From Bacteroidota bacterium (GTDB lineage: Bacteria; Bacteroidota; Bacteroidia; Flavobacteriales; Weeksellaceae), in the NCBI GenBank assembly GCA_023420435.1, contig JAEZWE010000062.1, forward strand, positions 1 to 9,309: DNA of 9,309 nt, read 5' to 3'. This document shows positions 1-6,261 of this stretch, piece after piece. Position 1 is the first letter of the stretch. Every line of letters starts with the position of its first letter. The notes below the pieces were generated by a model, which saw only the letters and a program-made list of their open reading frames with translations, ran no database searches and was not told the DNA's origin. A program made the position numbers and the translations under genes.

Positions 1-386
1 AATTGCACCATTTGGAAAATTCCACCTTCTTTTGCCCATTCCGTTTCGTGAAATTCTTTGTGCAAAACTCCGGAAGCTGCCGTCATCCATTGTACGTCAC
101 CTTTTCCGATAATTCCACCACCTCCTGAAGAATCATGGTGTTCTACTTTTCCTTGATAAGCAATTGTCACCGTTTCGAAACCACGATGGGGATGCACCCC
201 AACTCCGCGCGGAGTTTCGGTTGCACCAAAATGGAATTTGGAATTGTAATCCAACATCAGGAAAGGATCCATTCTTTGCATATCCAATCGAAATCCACTC
301 GGAATAAAATTGTGAACTCTAAAACCATCGCCCACAAAATGTGCAGGTCTTGGTTGTACGACTAATTCTACTTTTTTAGTTGACAT
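1..386 (-). CDS. Pirin-family (cupin) protein, N-terminal part, cut by window start
   Basis: About 128 codons are visible, beginning MSTKKVELVVQPRPAHFVGD; the C-terminal part lies beyond base 1. The start is the ATG at 384-386. The N-terminal cupin carries the pirin metal-binding signature HPHRGFETVT (about residues 66-75), followed by GDVQWMTAASGVLHKEF, which matches the pirin pattern DLQWMTAG..ILHAE in which the second His and an acidic residue complete the metal site. Pirins are cytosolic metal-binding cupins; some bacterial members have quercetin 2,3-dioxygenase activity or regulate metabolic enzymes, but the substrate of this one cannot be read from sequence. It lies 252 bases downstream of an NAD(P)H-binding oxidoreductase in the same direction, separated by a terminator, so it is probably its own transcript. 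A TAATTTTG box at 468-475 would give a leader of about 75 nt that contains a GC-rich hairpin. Confidence 0.93.
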   Translation of the reverse strand, partial: MSTKKVELVVQPRPAHFVGDGFRVHNFIPSGFRLDMQRMDPFLMLDYNSKFHFGATETPRGVGVHPHRGFETVTIAYQGKVEHHDSSGGGGIIGKGDVQWMTAASGVLHKEFHETEWAKEGGIFQMVQ

Positions 387-415
387 ATTAATATTTTTTT
401 ATTTTAAATTTTTGT

Positions 416-446
416 TTTTCGGCGGCGGCGAAGCCGCCGCCGAAAA
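416..446. repeat. Perfect GC-rich palindrome, 14-bp arms with a 3-base centre
   Basis: The left arm TTTTCGGCGGCGGC (416-429) and right arm GCCGCCGCCGAAAA (433-446) are exact reverse complements around GAA (430-432). The centre contains GCGAAGC, a heptamer known to form an unusually stable DNA mini-hairpin. On both strands the T-run comes before the stem and the A-run after it, which is the reverse of an intrinsic terminator, so I do not call it one. It ends 29 bases upstream of the pirin ATG. It may be a REP-like dispersed palindrome, a protein-binding site or a leader RNA structure. Confidence 0.9.
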
Positions 447-467
447 TTCTACCTTCAATTTCTTCAA

Positions 468-475
468 CAAAATTA
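468..475 (-). promoter_or_regulatory. Possible -7 box (TAATTTTG) for the pirin gene
   Basis: On the minus strand the bases read TAATTTTG, an exact match to the Bacteroidota -7 consensus TAnnTTTG. No clear TTG -33 element sits at the usual distance; the upstream DNA is a T-run. If used, transcription would start near 463-465 and the pirin leader would be about 75 nt, including the GC-rich palindrome. Such a short box can occur by chance in AT-rich DNA. Confidence 0.4.
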
Positions 476-543
476 CATCCTAAACAGAAAAAAAACATTG
501 ATGTATGGTAAGTTCGTATTGAATTAATTTTCAATTGTTTAAA

Positions 544-580
544 TAAAAAAAATCGCCAACAACAGTTGACGACTTTTTTA
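544..580 (-). terminator. Intrinsic terminator of the NAD(P)H-binding oxidoreductase gene
   Basis: In the minus-strand RNA, GUCGUCAAC (573-565) pairs with GUUGGCGAU (560-552) across the loop UGUU, giving nine consecutive pairs including two G-U wobbles, followed by a U-run (551-545). In the plus-strand RNA the two wobbles become A-C mismatches, so the element is oriented for minus-strand transcripts. It lies about 65 bases after the stop at 639. Confidence 0.85.
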
Positions 581-590
581 TTTTGAAAAT

Positions 591-630
591 GCAGCATCAT
601 TATGCTGCGCTTCATTCCACGCAATGACAT
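591..630. repeat. Probable degenerate dispersed repeat with a 7-bp hairpin
   Basis: GCAGCAT (591-597) and ATGCTGC (602-608) are exact reverse complements around CATT. The adjoining minus-strand sequence reads GTCATTGCGTGGAATGAAGC, close to the GTCATTGCGAGGAACGAAGC type of intergenic repeat seen in many bacterial genomes. The resemblance is from memory. It sits just after the stop of the oxidoreductase gene and before its terminator, so it would be part of that transcript's 3' end. Confidence 0.4.
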
Positions 631-638
631 AATTAATT

Positions 639-1292
639 TTAATATCCAGCGGTAAATTGCTTTCTGATGAACTGTTTATTCTCCACTTCATCCACTACTG
701 CAACAGCTAAATCTTCAACAGAAAGCAAACTTCTTCCTTCAGCATTGAAAACTGGAGCATCAGATCCGTAACGATAATTTCCGGTTTTGGTTAAGCCGTT
801 TCCGTTGTACATTTCGATTGCTGGTGAGAAAAATTCCCAGTCCAACGTTTCATTCTTGCTCAAATTTTCAACAAAATAGTTTCTAACGGAATTTGCGGCG
901 GGATAAATATCTTTTGAAAAATCTGCACCATCTACAAGATAATTTCCATCAATTTTCAATGTTCCGGCTCCACCAATTACAATCAGTCTTTTTACGTCTG
1001 AATTTTCCACAGCCTTCTGGATGCTTTCTGCACCTTTTCGGTATTCGTCTGCAATATTTGGGTTCGTCCAACCCGGGTTATATGCGCTAATGACCAGATC
1101 TGCTCCAGAAATTGCTTTTGAAATATCTTCAGAATTAAAAACATCAGCATTAATCTTTTCAATTGTATCACTGTTATTTTCAATTTTATCTGTGTTTCTT
1201 GCAATCGCAACTACGTTGTAATTTCGATCTGTAAGTTCGTTTAGAATGGCGTTTCCAACAAATCCTGTTGCGCCGATTAATGCTACTTTCAT
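639..1292 (-). CDS. NAD(P)H-binding atypical SDR-type oxidoreductase
   Basis: A 217-residue cytosolic protein with an N-terminal Rossmann fold. It opens MKVALIGATGFVGNAIL with the dinucleotide motif GATGFVG (residues 7-13), and a basic AIARNTDKI follows strand 2, compatible with NADPH. LIVIGGAGTL in the middle and DWEFFSPAIEM later match the small NAD(P)-binding families around NmrA/biliverdin reductase B (atypical SDRs). The classical SDR YxxxK catalytic motif is not evident, as is usual in this group. Length is typical and the ORF is complete. The substrate is unknown; relatives are annotated as NADH-flavin-type reductases. It lies 68 bases downstream of the MFS efflux gene in the same direction, with no clear terminator between them, but a TAAATTTG box 21 bases before the ATG suggests its own promoter. 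Confidence 0.92.
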   Translation of the reverse strand: MKVALIGATGFVGNAILNELTDRNYNVVAIARNTDKIENNSDTIEKINADVFNSEDISKAISGADLVISAYNPGWTNPNIADEYRKGAESIQKAVENSDVKRLIVIGGAGTLKIDGNYLVDGADFSKDIYPAANSVRNYFVENLSKNETLDWEFFSPAIEMYNGNGLTKTGNYRYGSDAPVFNAEGRSLLSVEDLAVAVVDEVENKQFIRKQFTAGY

Positions 1293-1312
1293 AAATTTTA
1301 ATTTTAATGATA

Positions 1313-1320
1313 CAAATTTA
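1313..1320 (-). promoter_or_regulatory. Probable -7 box (TAAATTTG) for the SDR-type oxidoreductase gene
   Basis: On the minus strand 1320-1313 reads TAAATTTG, an exact TAnnTTTG match 21 bases before the ATG at 1292, giving a predicted leader of about 15-18 nt. The -33 element is poor (a T-rich stretch near 1340 rather than TTG). Confidence 0.55.
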
Positions 1321-1360
1321 GTTCAAGTGCTGAAAAAAGAAATTGATGTAGGATAAGAAA

Positions 1361-2776
1361 TTAATTTTCCTGCGAATTCATATTTTCGCCATCGCGAAAA
1401 TGAAGCCTTCTGAAAACAAATCCGGACAAAATTGTCAAAAACCCAATCACCAAAAAAGTATAGCGAAAAGCGTTGTGAATTTCACCTTTAATTAAAGAAG
1501 TATCGCCTTCAAAAAGTTTCAAAACGATTAATCCAAAAGCAGTTCCGAAACCAATCGCCAATTGTTGGTTTACTGAAATTAAAGAATTTCCACTACTGGT
1601 CATATTTTGACGTAAATCTGCAATGGAAATAGTATTCATTGAAGTAAATTGAATGGAATTAAAAAATCCTAAAATCGCCAAAAGCGGAATAAATAAGTAA
1701 ACTGACTGATGAATATTAGGAATTGCCATCGACATGATGATAAAACCAATAATAAAAGTATTGAACATCAAAGTGGTTCGATACCCAAATTTATTTAAAA
1801 TTTTAATCACAAAAGATTTTCCAAACATAGCGGTAGTTGCCATTGGAGCGACAATCCAACCGGATAAAACTGCACTTTGCCCAAAAGCAATTTGCACCAT
1901 CAAGGGAACTAAAAGCGGTACTGAGGAAATTCCTAATCTTGTTGCTAAATTACCGACAATTCCAACTCTGAAAGTTCTGATTTGAAATAAATCGAGCGGA
2001 AAAATTGGATTGTTATCTTTTTTGGCGTGAACGTAATAGTAATACATCAGCAAAAATCCCACAACAAAAATCACCAAAACCGGCGTCATATTTTTTGTAT
2101 TTCCTAGGAATTCCAGAGCAATGGAAAGCGCTAGAGAAGCCGATGCAAAAATCAAAAATCCCTTCAAATCGAAATCTAAAATTTTAGATTTGTAATCGGG
2201 CATAAATTTTATACCGAGAAACACTCCAATCACTCCAATAGGGATATTGATAAGGAAAATCCAGTGCCACGAAAAATAATCTACCAAATAACCACCAACC
2301 AAAGGACCTAGAACAGGACCGATTAATGCGGGAATAATGGCGAAATTCATCGCCTTTACAATTTCATTTTTATCGAATGTTTTTAACAAAGCCAATCTTC
2401 CAACCGGCGTCATCATACTTCCTCCCAAACCTTGTATAACACGGGAAATAACCAAATGCGTCAAATTTTGGGAAATTCCGCACAAAACCGAGCCTACAAT
2501 GAAAAGTAAAATTGCGGCTACAAATACTTTCTTCGTTCCAAATTTGTCCGCCAAAAAACCTGAAACCGGCATGAACACTGCTAAAGTTAATACATAACTA
2601 ATAATTGCATTCTGCATATTGAGCGGAGATTCTCCTAAATCTTTTGCTATTGCAGGAAGTGACGTATTCAAAATCGTGGAATCCAACATCTGCATGAAAA
2701 TTGCCGTTGCAAGGATGAAAGGGAGGATTTTTTTGGTGTTTGATTTTAATGAAGGATTTTCCGAGTCAATTTGCAT
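1361..2776 (-). CDS. DHA2-family (MdtD/EmrB-like) drug:H+ antiporter, MFS transporter
   Basis: A 471-residue polytopic inner-membrane protein expected to have about 14 transmembrane helices and to export drugs or other small amphiphiles using the proton gradient. Visible family motifs are LDSTILNTSLP in helix 1 (residues 31-41), MFS motif A as GFLADKFGTKK in the loop 2-3 (73-83), RVIQGLGGSMMTPVGR (112-127), and antiporter motif C as ALIGPVLGPLVGG in helix 5 (150-162). HWIFLINIPIG follows. The length and many positions, including SSGNSLISV near the C-terminus, recall E. coli MdtD, but no MdtABC-type RND or periplasmic partner gene is adjacent, so no gene symbol is given. It follows the secreted-protein gene after a terminator and precedes the SDR gene. 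A TAAATTTG box ends only 4 bases before the ATG, so its transcript may be leaderless. The real substrate is unknown. Confidence 0.93.
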   Translation of the reverse strand: MQIDSENPSLKSNTKKILPFILATAIFMQMLDSTILNTSLPAIAKDLGESPLNMQNAIISYVLTLAVFMPVSGFLADKFGTKKVFVAAILLFIVGSVLCGISQNLTHLVISRVIQGLGGSMMTPVGRLALLKTFDKNEIVKAMNFAIIPALIGPVLGPLVGGYLVDYFSWHWIFLINIPIGVIGVFLGIKFMPDYKSKILDFDLKGFLIFASASLALSIALEFLGNTKNMTPVLVIFVVGFLLMYYYYVHAKKDNNPIFPLDLFQIRTFRVGIVGNLATRLGISSVPLLVPLMVQIAFGQSAVLSGWIVAPMATTAMFGKSFVIKILNKFGYRTTLMFNTFIIGFIIMSMAIPNIHQSVYLFIPLLAILGFFNSIQFTSMNTISIADLRQNMTSSGNSLISVNQQLAIGFGTAFGLIVLKLFEGDTSLIKGEIHNAFRYTFLVIGFLTILSGFVFRRLHFRDGENMNSQEN

Positions 2777-2780
2777 GAAT

Positions 2781-2788
2781 CAAATTTA
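2781..2788 (-). promoter_or_regulatory. -7 box (TAAATTTG) immediately before the MFS start codon
   Basis: On the minus strand 2788-2781 reads TAAATTTG. Because transcription starts a few bases after this box, the first transcribed base would fall at or within two bases of the A of the ATG (2776). No convincing TTG is seen about 19 bases upstream. It may equally be a chance match. Confidence 0.4.
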
Positions 2789-2833
2789 ATATTTTTAGAA
2801 GAAAAATTTAAGAGAAAGCATCTATGCAAAAGA

Positions 2834-2893
2834 TAATTTTCTAAACAAAAAAAATCCCGCAATTTGCGGGACTATGATTTGTTTAGAAAATTA
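2834..2893. repeat. Perfect 16-bp inverted repeat enclosing a terminator
   Basis: TAATTTTCTAAACAAA (2834-2849) and TTTGTTTAGAAAATTA (2878-2893) are exact reverse complements 28 bases apart, with a second 7-bp hairpin inside. The right arm includes the last codons and the TAA stop of the secreted-protein gene, so the left arm is an inverted copy of that gene's 3' end. No transposase or target duplication is visible. Confidence 0.9.
2847..2871 (-). terminator. Intrinsic terminator of the secreted-protein gene
   Basis: TCCCGCA (2855-2861) pairs with TGCGGGA (2865-2871) around a 3-base loop. In the minus-strand direction the stem is followed by a run of eight T (2854-2847). It lies 12 bases after the stop codon at 2883-2885 and inside the larger inverted repeat. 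Confidence 0.92.
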
Positions 2894-3704
2894 CTTTCTT
2901 TCTGTCGATATCAACCCAGGCTGCACCATTTTTTTTGTAGCGTACCAGATAATATTTTTCGAAATCTTCAGTTTTGTAAACAATATTTTCATTTCCTTCT
3001 TGGTAAGGCGTGATATAGTAAAAATCAATGTCTTTTTTGTCTCTTTTATCACCGTTTACAACATTCGTAGGAACCATTTTAGAAATTTGGAAATTGGTCA
3101 TGTATTGCTTCATATCCGCTTCAAACTCCTTATTTTCCTTTAAATCTTTTTTAGGAAAAATATCAATAAATCTAAATTTATCATCTTTCAACCAAAGATA
3201 ATATCTGTTTTGCGCTTTGGTTTTTAAATCATGGGAAGTAAAAGTGAAAACTTGTTTTGGTAGTAAAACTTCCACTTTTTCAGGATCAATATGGGTGTAA
3301 TATCTTTTAGCGGAAGGATCTACATAAGTTTCCAAATTGTATTTTAAAAGGGGATTTGTCCAGTCTTTATTAGCAAAAAAGATGTTGAGTGCATGAAGTG
3401 CTGTTTCACGAAGTTCTTTTTCTTTGGCATCCAACTCCTTGGTTGGAATTTGAGGATTAATTTCTTTTACAAACGTATAAAAAACTTTAGGTTTTATCCC
3501 AGCTAAATGGGGATAAGATTTTAATTCTTCTGCTTTACGTAGCCAATAAAACTGCTGATAATAATCTTCTTTGTCTTTATCGTTTACCTTTTTAATCATC
3601 ATTCCCAATTTCTTGGAATTCATTACTTCTGCAAATTTGTTTTTCTGAGCGATTCCAAATCCAAAGATAAGTAGTGTAAAAAGTAGAGCTATATTTCTTT
3701 TCAT
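2883..3704 (-). CDS. Secreted protein of unknown function
   Basis: A 273-residue protein I do not recognise. The N-terminus MKRNIALLFTLLIFGFGIAQ is a clear Sec signal peptide: two basic residues, a hydrophobic core, then G-I-A with likely cleavage before Gln20. There is no lipobox cysteine, and indeed no cysteine in the whole protein, so it should be a soluble periplasmic or secreted protein rather than a lipoprotein. The mature part is rich in Lys, Asp/Glu, Tyr and Phe and has no other hydrophobic segment. Residues about 20-125 look mostly helical; the rest is strand-like, with aromatic patches such as NRYYLWLKDDKFRFIDIF and a C-terminal YYLVRYKKNGAAWVDIDRK. There is no type IX C-terminal sorting domain. 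It has its own promoter and terminator, so it is probably monocistronic. The function is unknown. Confidence 0.85.
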   Translation of the reverse strand: MKRNIALLFTLLIFGFGIAQKNKFAEVMNSKKLGMMIKKVNDKDKEDYYQQFYWLRKAEELKSYPHLAGIKPKVFYTFVKEINPQIPTKELDAKEKELRETALHALNIFFANKDWTNPLLKYNLETYVDPSAKRYYTHIDPEKVEVLLPKQVFTFTSHDLKTKAQNRYYLWLKDDKFRFIDIFPKKDLKENKEFEADMKQYMTNFQISKMVPTNVVNGDKRDKKDIDFYYITPYQEGNENIVYKTEDFEKYYLVRYKKNGAAWVDIDRKKVIF

Positions 3705-3727
3705 TTGTAAAAATTAAAATTTCTGGT

Positions 3728-3757
3728 CAAATATAATTATTTCTTGGATAACAAAAA
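3728..3757 (-). promoter_or_regulatory. Promoter of the secreted-protein gene
   Basis: On the minus strand, TATATTTG (3735-3728) matches TAnnTTTG exactly, and TTTTTG (3757-3752) lies 16 bases upstream as a -33 element, slightly closer than the usual 17-23. The predicted leader is about 20 nt before the ATG at 3704. This is the best two-part promoter match in the window. Confidence 0.6.
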
Positions 3758-3800
3758 TGATATTATGTTAAATGTAATTCTGAATTTTCACAAAATTGAA

Positions 3801-3836
3801 ACAAAAACAAAAATCCTGTTGAAAATTCAACAGGAT
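3801..3836 (-). terminator. Intrinsic terminator of asnB
   Basis: ATCCTGTTGA (3813-3822) and TCAACAGGAT (3827-3836) form a perfect 10-bp stem around a 4-base loop. On the minus strand the stem is followed by TTTTGTTTTTGTTT. It begins about 40 bases after the asnB stop at 3878. Confidence 0.9.
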
Positions 3837-3877
3837 AATTTTCAAAAATCAATTTTCAAAAAATTAAAATTAAGTTT

Positions 3878-5548
3878 TTAATAAGAATCTTCATGAACTG
3901 AAATCACCGCTCTTCCGCTTGGATCATTCATCTTTTTGAAGGCTTCGTCCCATTCCAAAGCGATTGGCGTAGAACAAGCAACCGAAGGAACGGACGGAAC
4001 AGTCGCCGCAGCAGTTTCACTTGGAAAATGTTCCTCGAAAATCCTTCGGTAACGGTATTCTTCTTTGTTTTGAGGCGTATTTAATGGAAATCTGAATTTT
4101 GCATTCGCCATCATTTCATCAGAAACTTCTTTTTCAGCGACTTCTTTCAAAGTGTCAATCCAAGAATAACCAACGCCGTCAGAAAACTGTTCTTTTTGTC
4201 GCCAGGCAATATTTTCAGGTAATAAATCTTCAAAAGCTTTTCTTAATAACCATTTTTCAATTTTTGGTTCATGAGAACCTACCATTTTATCTTTTGGATT
4301 TACCGTCATTGCAATATCCATAAATTCTTTATCCAAAAACGGAACCCTGCCTTCAATTCCCCAACTCATCAATGCTTTGTTGGCTCGCAAACAATCGTAA
4401 AGATGAAGTTTATTTAATTTTCTTACCGTTTCATCGTGTAAATCTTTTGCAGTAGGCGCTTTGTGAAAATACAAATACCCTCCAAACAATTCATCGGAAC
4501 CTTCTCCGGAAAGTACCATTTTTATTCCCATCGATTTGATGACTCTTGCCATCAAATACATTGGAGTTGAAGCACGAATCGTAGTTACATCGTACGTTTC
4601 CAAATGATAAATCACATCACGAACCGCATACAAACCTTCCTGTACGGTAAAATGAATTTCATGGTGAATTGAACCAATATGATCCGCTGCTTTTTGTGCA
4701 GCCGCCAAATCGGGTGAACCTTCTAAACCTACTGCAAAACTGTGTAATCTTGGATACCAGGCTTCTTGTGTATCGCCACTTTCAATTCGGTTTCTTGCGA
4801 ATTTTGCTGCAATTGCTGAAGTGATGGACGAATCCAAACCTCCGGAAAGCAAAACACCGTAAGGAACGTCGCTCATCAACTGTCTGTGAACCGCCGCTTC
4901 CAATGCTTCACGGATTTTTGCGATATCAGTTTCGTTGTTTTCTACATTTTCAAATTCTTCCCAATCTCTTTTATACCATTGCTGCAAATCGTTTCCTTCT
5001 TTGCTGTACACGAAATGTCCCGGTAAAAAAGTTTCGATGGTTTTGCAAACACCTTCCAAAGCTTTCAATTCTGAAGCGACGTAATAATTTCCGTTTTTAT
5101 CCCAACCGTGATACAATGGGCAAATTCCCATGTGATCTCGTGTGATGAGATATTCATTTTTTTCGGTATCGTAAATGGAAAAAGCGAAAATTCCATTCAG
5201 TTTATCGATAAAACCTGCACCAAATTTTTGAAAAAGCGGAATAATCACTTCACAATCTGATTCAGTTTGGAAAGGATAATCCGGAAATTCTGCACGCAAT
5301 TCTCTGTGATTGTAGATTTCGCCATTCACCGCCAAAACGATTTTTCCGTCTGGTGAAAATAAAGGTTGTTTCCCGGAAGTTGGATCCACAATAGCCAATC
5401 TTTCGTGAGAAAAAATCACGTTTTCATTTTGAAAAACTCCGCTCCAATCCGGTCCGCGATGACGGATTTTTTTGGACATTTCTAAAACCTGAGGCCGCAA
5501 CGTTTCCGTTTTTTGCTTTGCATCAAACAAGCATACAATTCCGCACAT
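3878..5548 (-). CDS. asnB: Asparagine synthetase B (glutamine-hydrolysing)
   Basis: A 556-residue cytosolic enzyme that makes asparagine from aspartate, glutamine and ATP (EC 6.3.5.4), close to the 554 residues of E. coli AsnB. The N-terminal class II glutaminase domain starts MCGIVCLFD, with Cys2 as nucleophile after Met removal; glutamine-site residues are seen as R50, the NGE at 75-77 and D98 (TESDCE). The C-terminal synthetase domain has the ATP pyrophosphatase loop SGGLDSS at 235-241 and the conserved SGEGSDELFGGYLYFHKAP and ALMSWGIEGRVPFLDKEFM stretches. The C-terminus (SVACSTPIALEWDEAFKKMNDPSGRAVISVHE) is of the usual bacterial AsnB type. The ATG at 5546-5548 is required to place Cys2. 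It is flanked by AT-rich spacers with a strong terminator downstream and is probably monocistronic; I see no T-box or other riboswitch in the 188-base upstream spacer. Confidence 0.98.
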   Translation of the reverse strand: MCGIVCLFDAKQKTETLRPQVLEMSKKIRHRGPDWSGVFQNENVIFSHERLAIVDPTSGKQPLFSPDGKIVLAVNGEIYNHRELRAEFPDYPFQTESDCEVIIPLFQKFGAGFIDKLNGIFAFSIYDTEKNEYLITRDHMGICPLYHGWDKNGNYYVASELKALEGVCKTIETFLPGHFVYSKEGNDLQQWYKRDWEEFENVENNETDIAKIREALEAAVHRQLMSDVPYGVLLSGGLDSSITSAIAAKFARNRIESGDTQEAWYPRLHSFAVGLEGSPDLAAAQKAADHIGSIHHEIHFTVQEGLYAVRDVIYHLETYDVTTIRASTPMYLMARVIKSMGIKMVLSGEGSDELFGGYLYFHKAPTAKDLHDETVRKLNKLHLYDCLRANKALMSWGIEGRVPFLDKEFMDIAMTVNPKDKMVGSHEPKIEKWLLRKAFEDLLPENIAWRQKEQFSDGVGYSWIDTLKEVAEKEVSDEMMANAKFRFPLNTPQNKEEYRYRRIFEEHFPSETAAATVPSVPSVACSTPIALEWDEAFKKMNDPSGRAVISVHEDSY

Positions 5549-5736
5549 ATCTTTGTTTTTATTATTTCTGTTTAAAATTCTTTTGCAATAATAAAGTCTA
5601 AGTTTACAAATTACAAATAAAATTCATTAAATAAGAAAAATATTCTAAAATTAATTTTAAAATAGGAAAAATTTAAGTTAAAAATAAAATTTAACTTGTT
5701 TTCATTAATTTTTTTAACTGAAAGGGTGAAGAACTT

Positions 5737-6261
5737 TTATACCAATTCAAATTCATTTAGATAATTAACGGTTCCGTTAACATTTTTCAAAGCATTTTCT
5801 ATAAGTTCTAAAGCGATGAAATTTTTGCTCGGAACTTCAAATGGTGGGAAAATATTCCATTTTTCGGAAGGTTCAAAACAGAATTTCTGATAATAATGTT
5901 CGTTACCGAGAACTATCACCTATTGAAAACCAATATTTTTTGCGATTTCCAAACCTTTATGAATCAATTTTGCACCAATTCCGATTTTTTAAAATTCAGG
6001 TTTTACTGCCATTGGAGCGAGTGAAAGACTTTCTGTAAACGAATTTTTAGCAGAATTAAAAATTTTATTTTTCGTGAATAAAATATGTCCGACATTTTTA
6101 TCATTAACTAAAGCAACCAAAGAAAGTTTAGGAACAAAAGCATCACTTTTTCTCAATAAATCAACCAATTTTTCTTCATTTTATTGACTGAAAGCAAGTG
6201 AATTTAATTCAAAAACTTCTTTAAAATCTTCAGAAATTTCTTGTCGGATTTTGATTTGCAT
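5737..6261 (-). pseudogene. GNAT-family N-acetyltransferase (YhbS-like), disrupted by three nonsense codons
   Basis: Reading from the ATG at 6259-6261 gives one unbroken frame of 174 codons plus stop, the usual length for COG3153/YhbS-type acetyltransferases, but interrupted by TAA at 6181-6183 (codon 27), TAA at 5989-5991 (codon 91) and TAG at 5920-5922 (codon 114). Between the stops the family sequence is well kept: NEEKLVDLLR, SLSLAPMAVKPEF-stop-KIGIGAKLI, and VIVLGNEHYYQKF followed by EPSEKWNIFPPFEVP. Codon 91 is the first residue of the acetyl-CoA-binding Q/RxxGxG/A motif, so CAA to TAA is the simplest origin. There is no frameshift or deletion. The start overlaps the stop of the upstream methyltransferase gene (TAATG), so it was probably translationally coupled. 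Most likely a young pseudogene; a partial protein from the GTG at 5919 is conceivable but would lack the fold's N-terminal half. Confidence 0.85.

Noticed and set aside
416..446. Reading the GC palindrome as a bidirectional terminator
   Set aside because: On both strands the T-run precedes the stem and an A-run follows it, opposite to what intrinsic termination needs.
388..630. 80-codon minus-strand open frame upstream of the pirin gene
   Set aside because: It runs through an intrinsic terminator, the GC palindrome and a repeat-like hairpin, and its product is low-complexity with no family likeness.
1382..1401. 8-bp hairpin ATTTTCGC / GCGAAAAT at the 3' end of the MFS gene
   Set aside because: It lies inside the coding sequence (HFRDGENM) and is not followed by a T-run, so it is not a convincing terminator.
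5675..5697. Weak AT-only hairpin AAGTTAAA / TTTAACTT in the 188-base spacer between the GNAT remnant and asnB
   Set aside because: The stem is only A/T apart from one G-C pair, in very AT-rich DNA where such matches are expected. I see no firm promoter match in this spacer either.
5920..6183. Stop-codon reassignment as an explanation for the three in-frame stops
   Set aside because: Intact genes in the window end with TAA or TAG, and no other gene has internal stops, so ordinary nonsense mutation is simpler.
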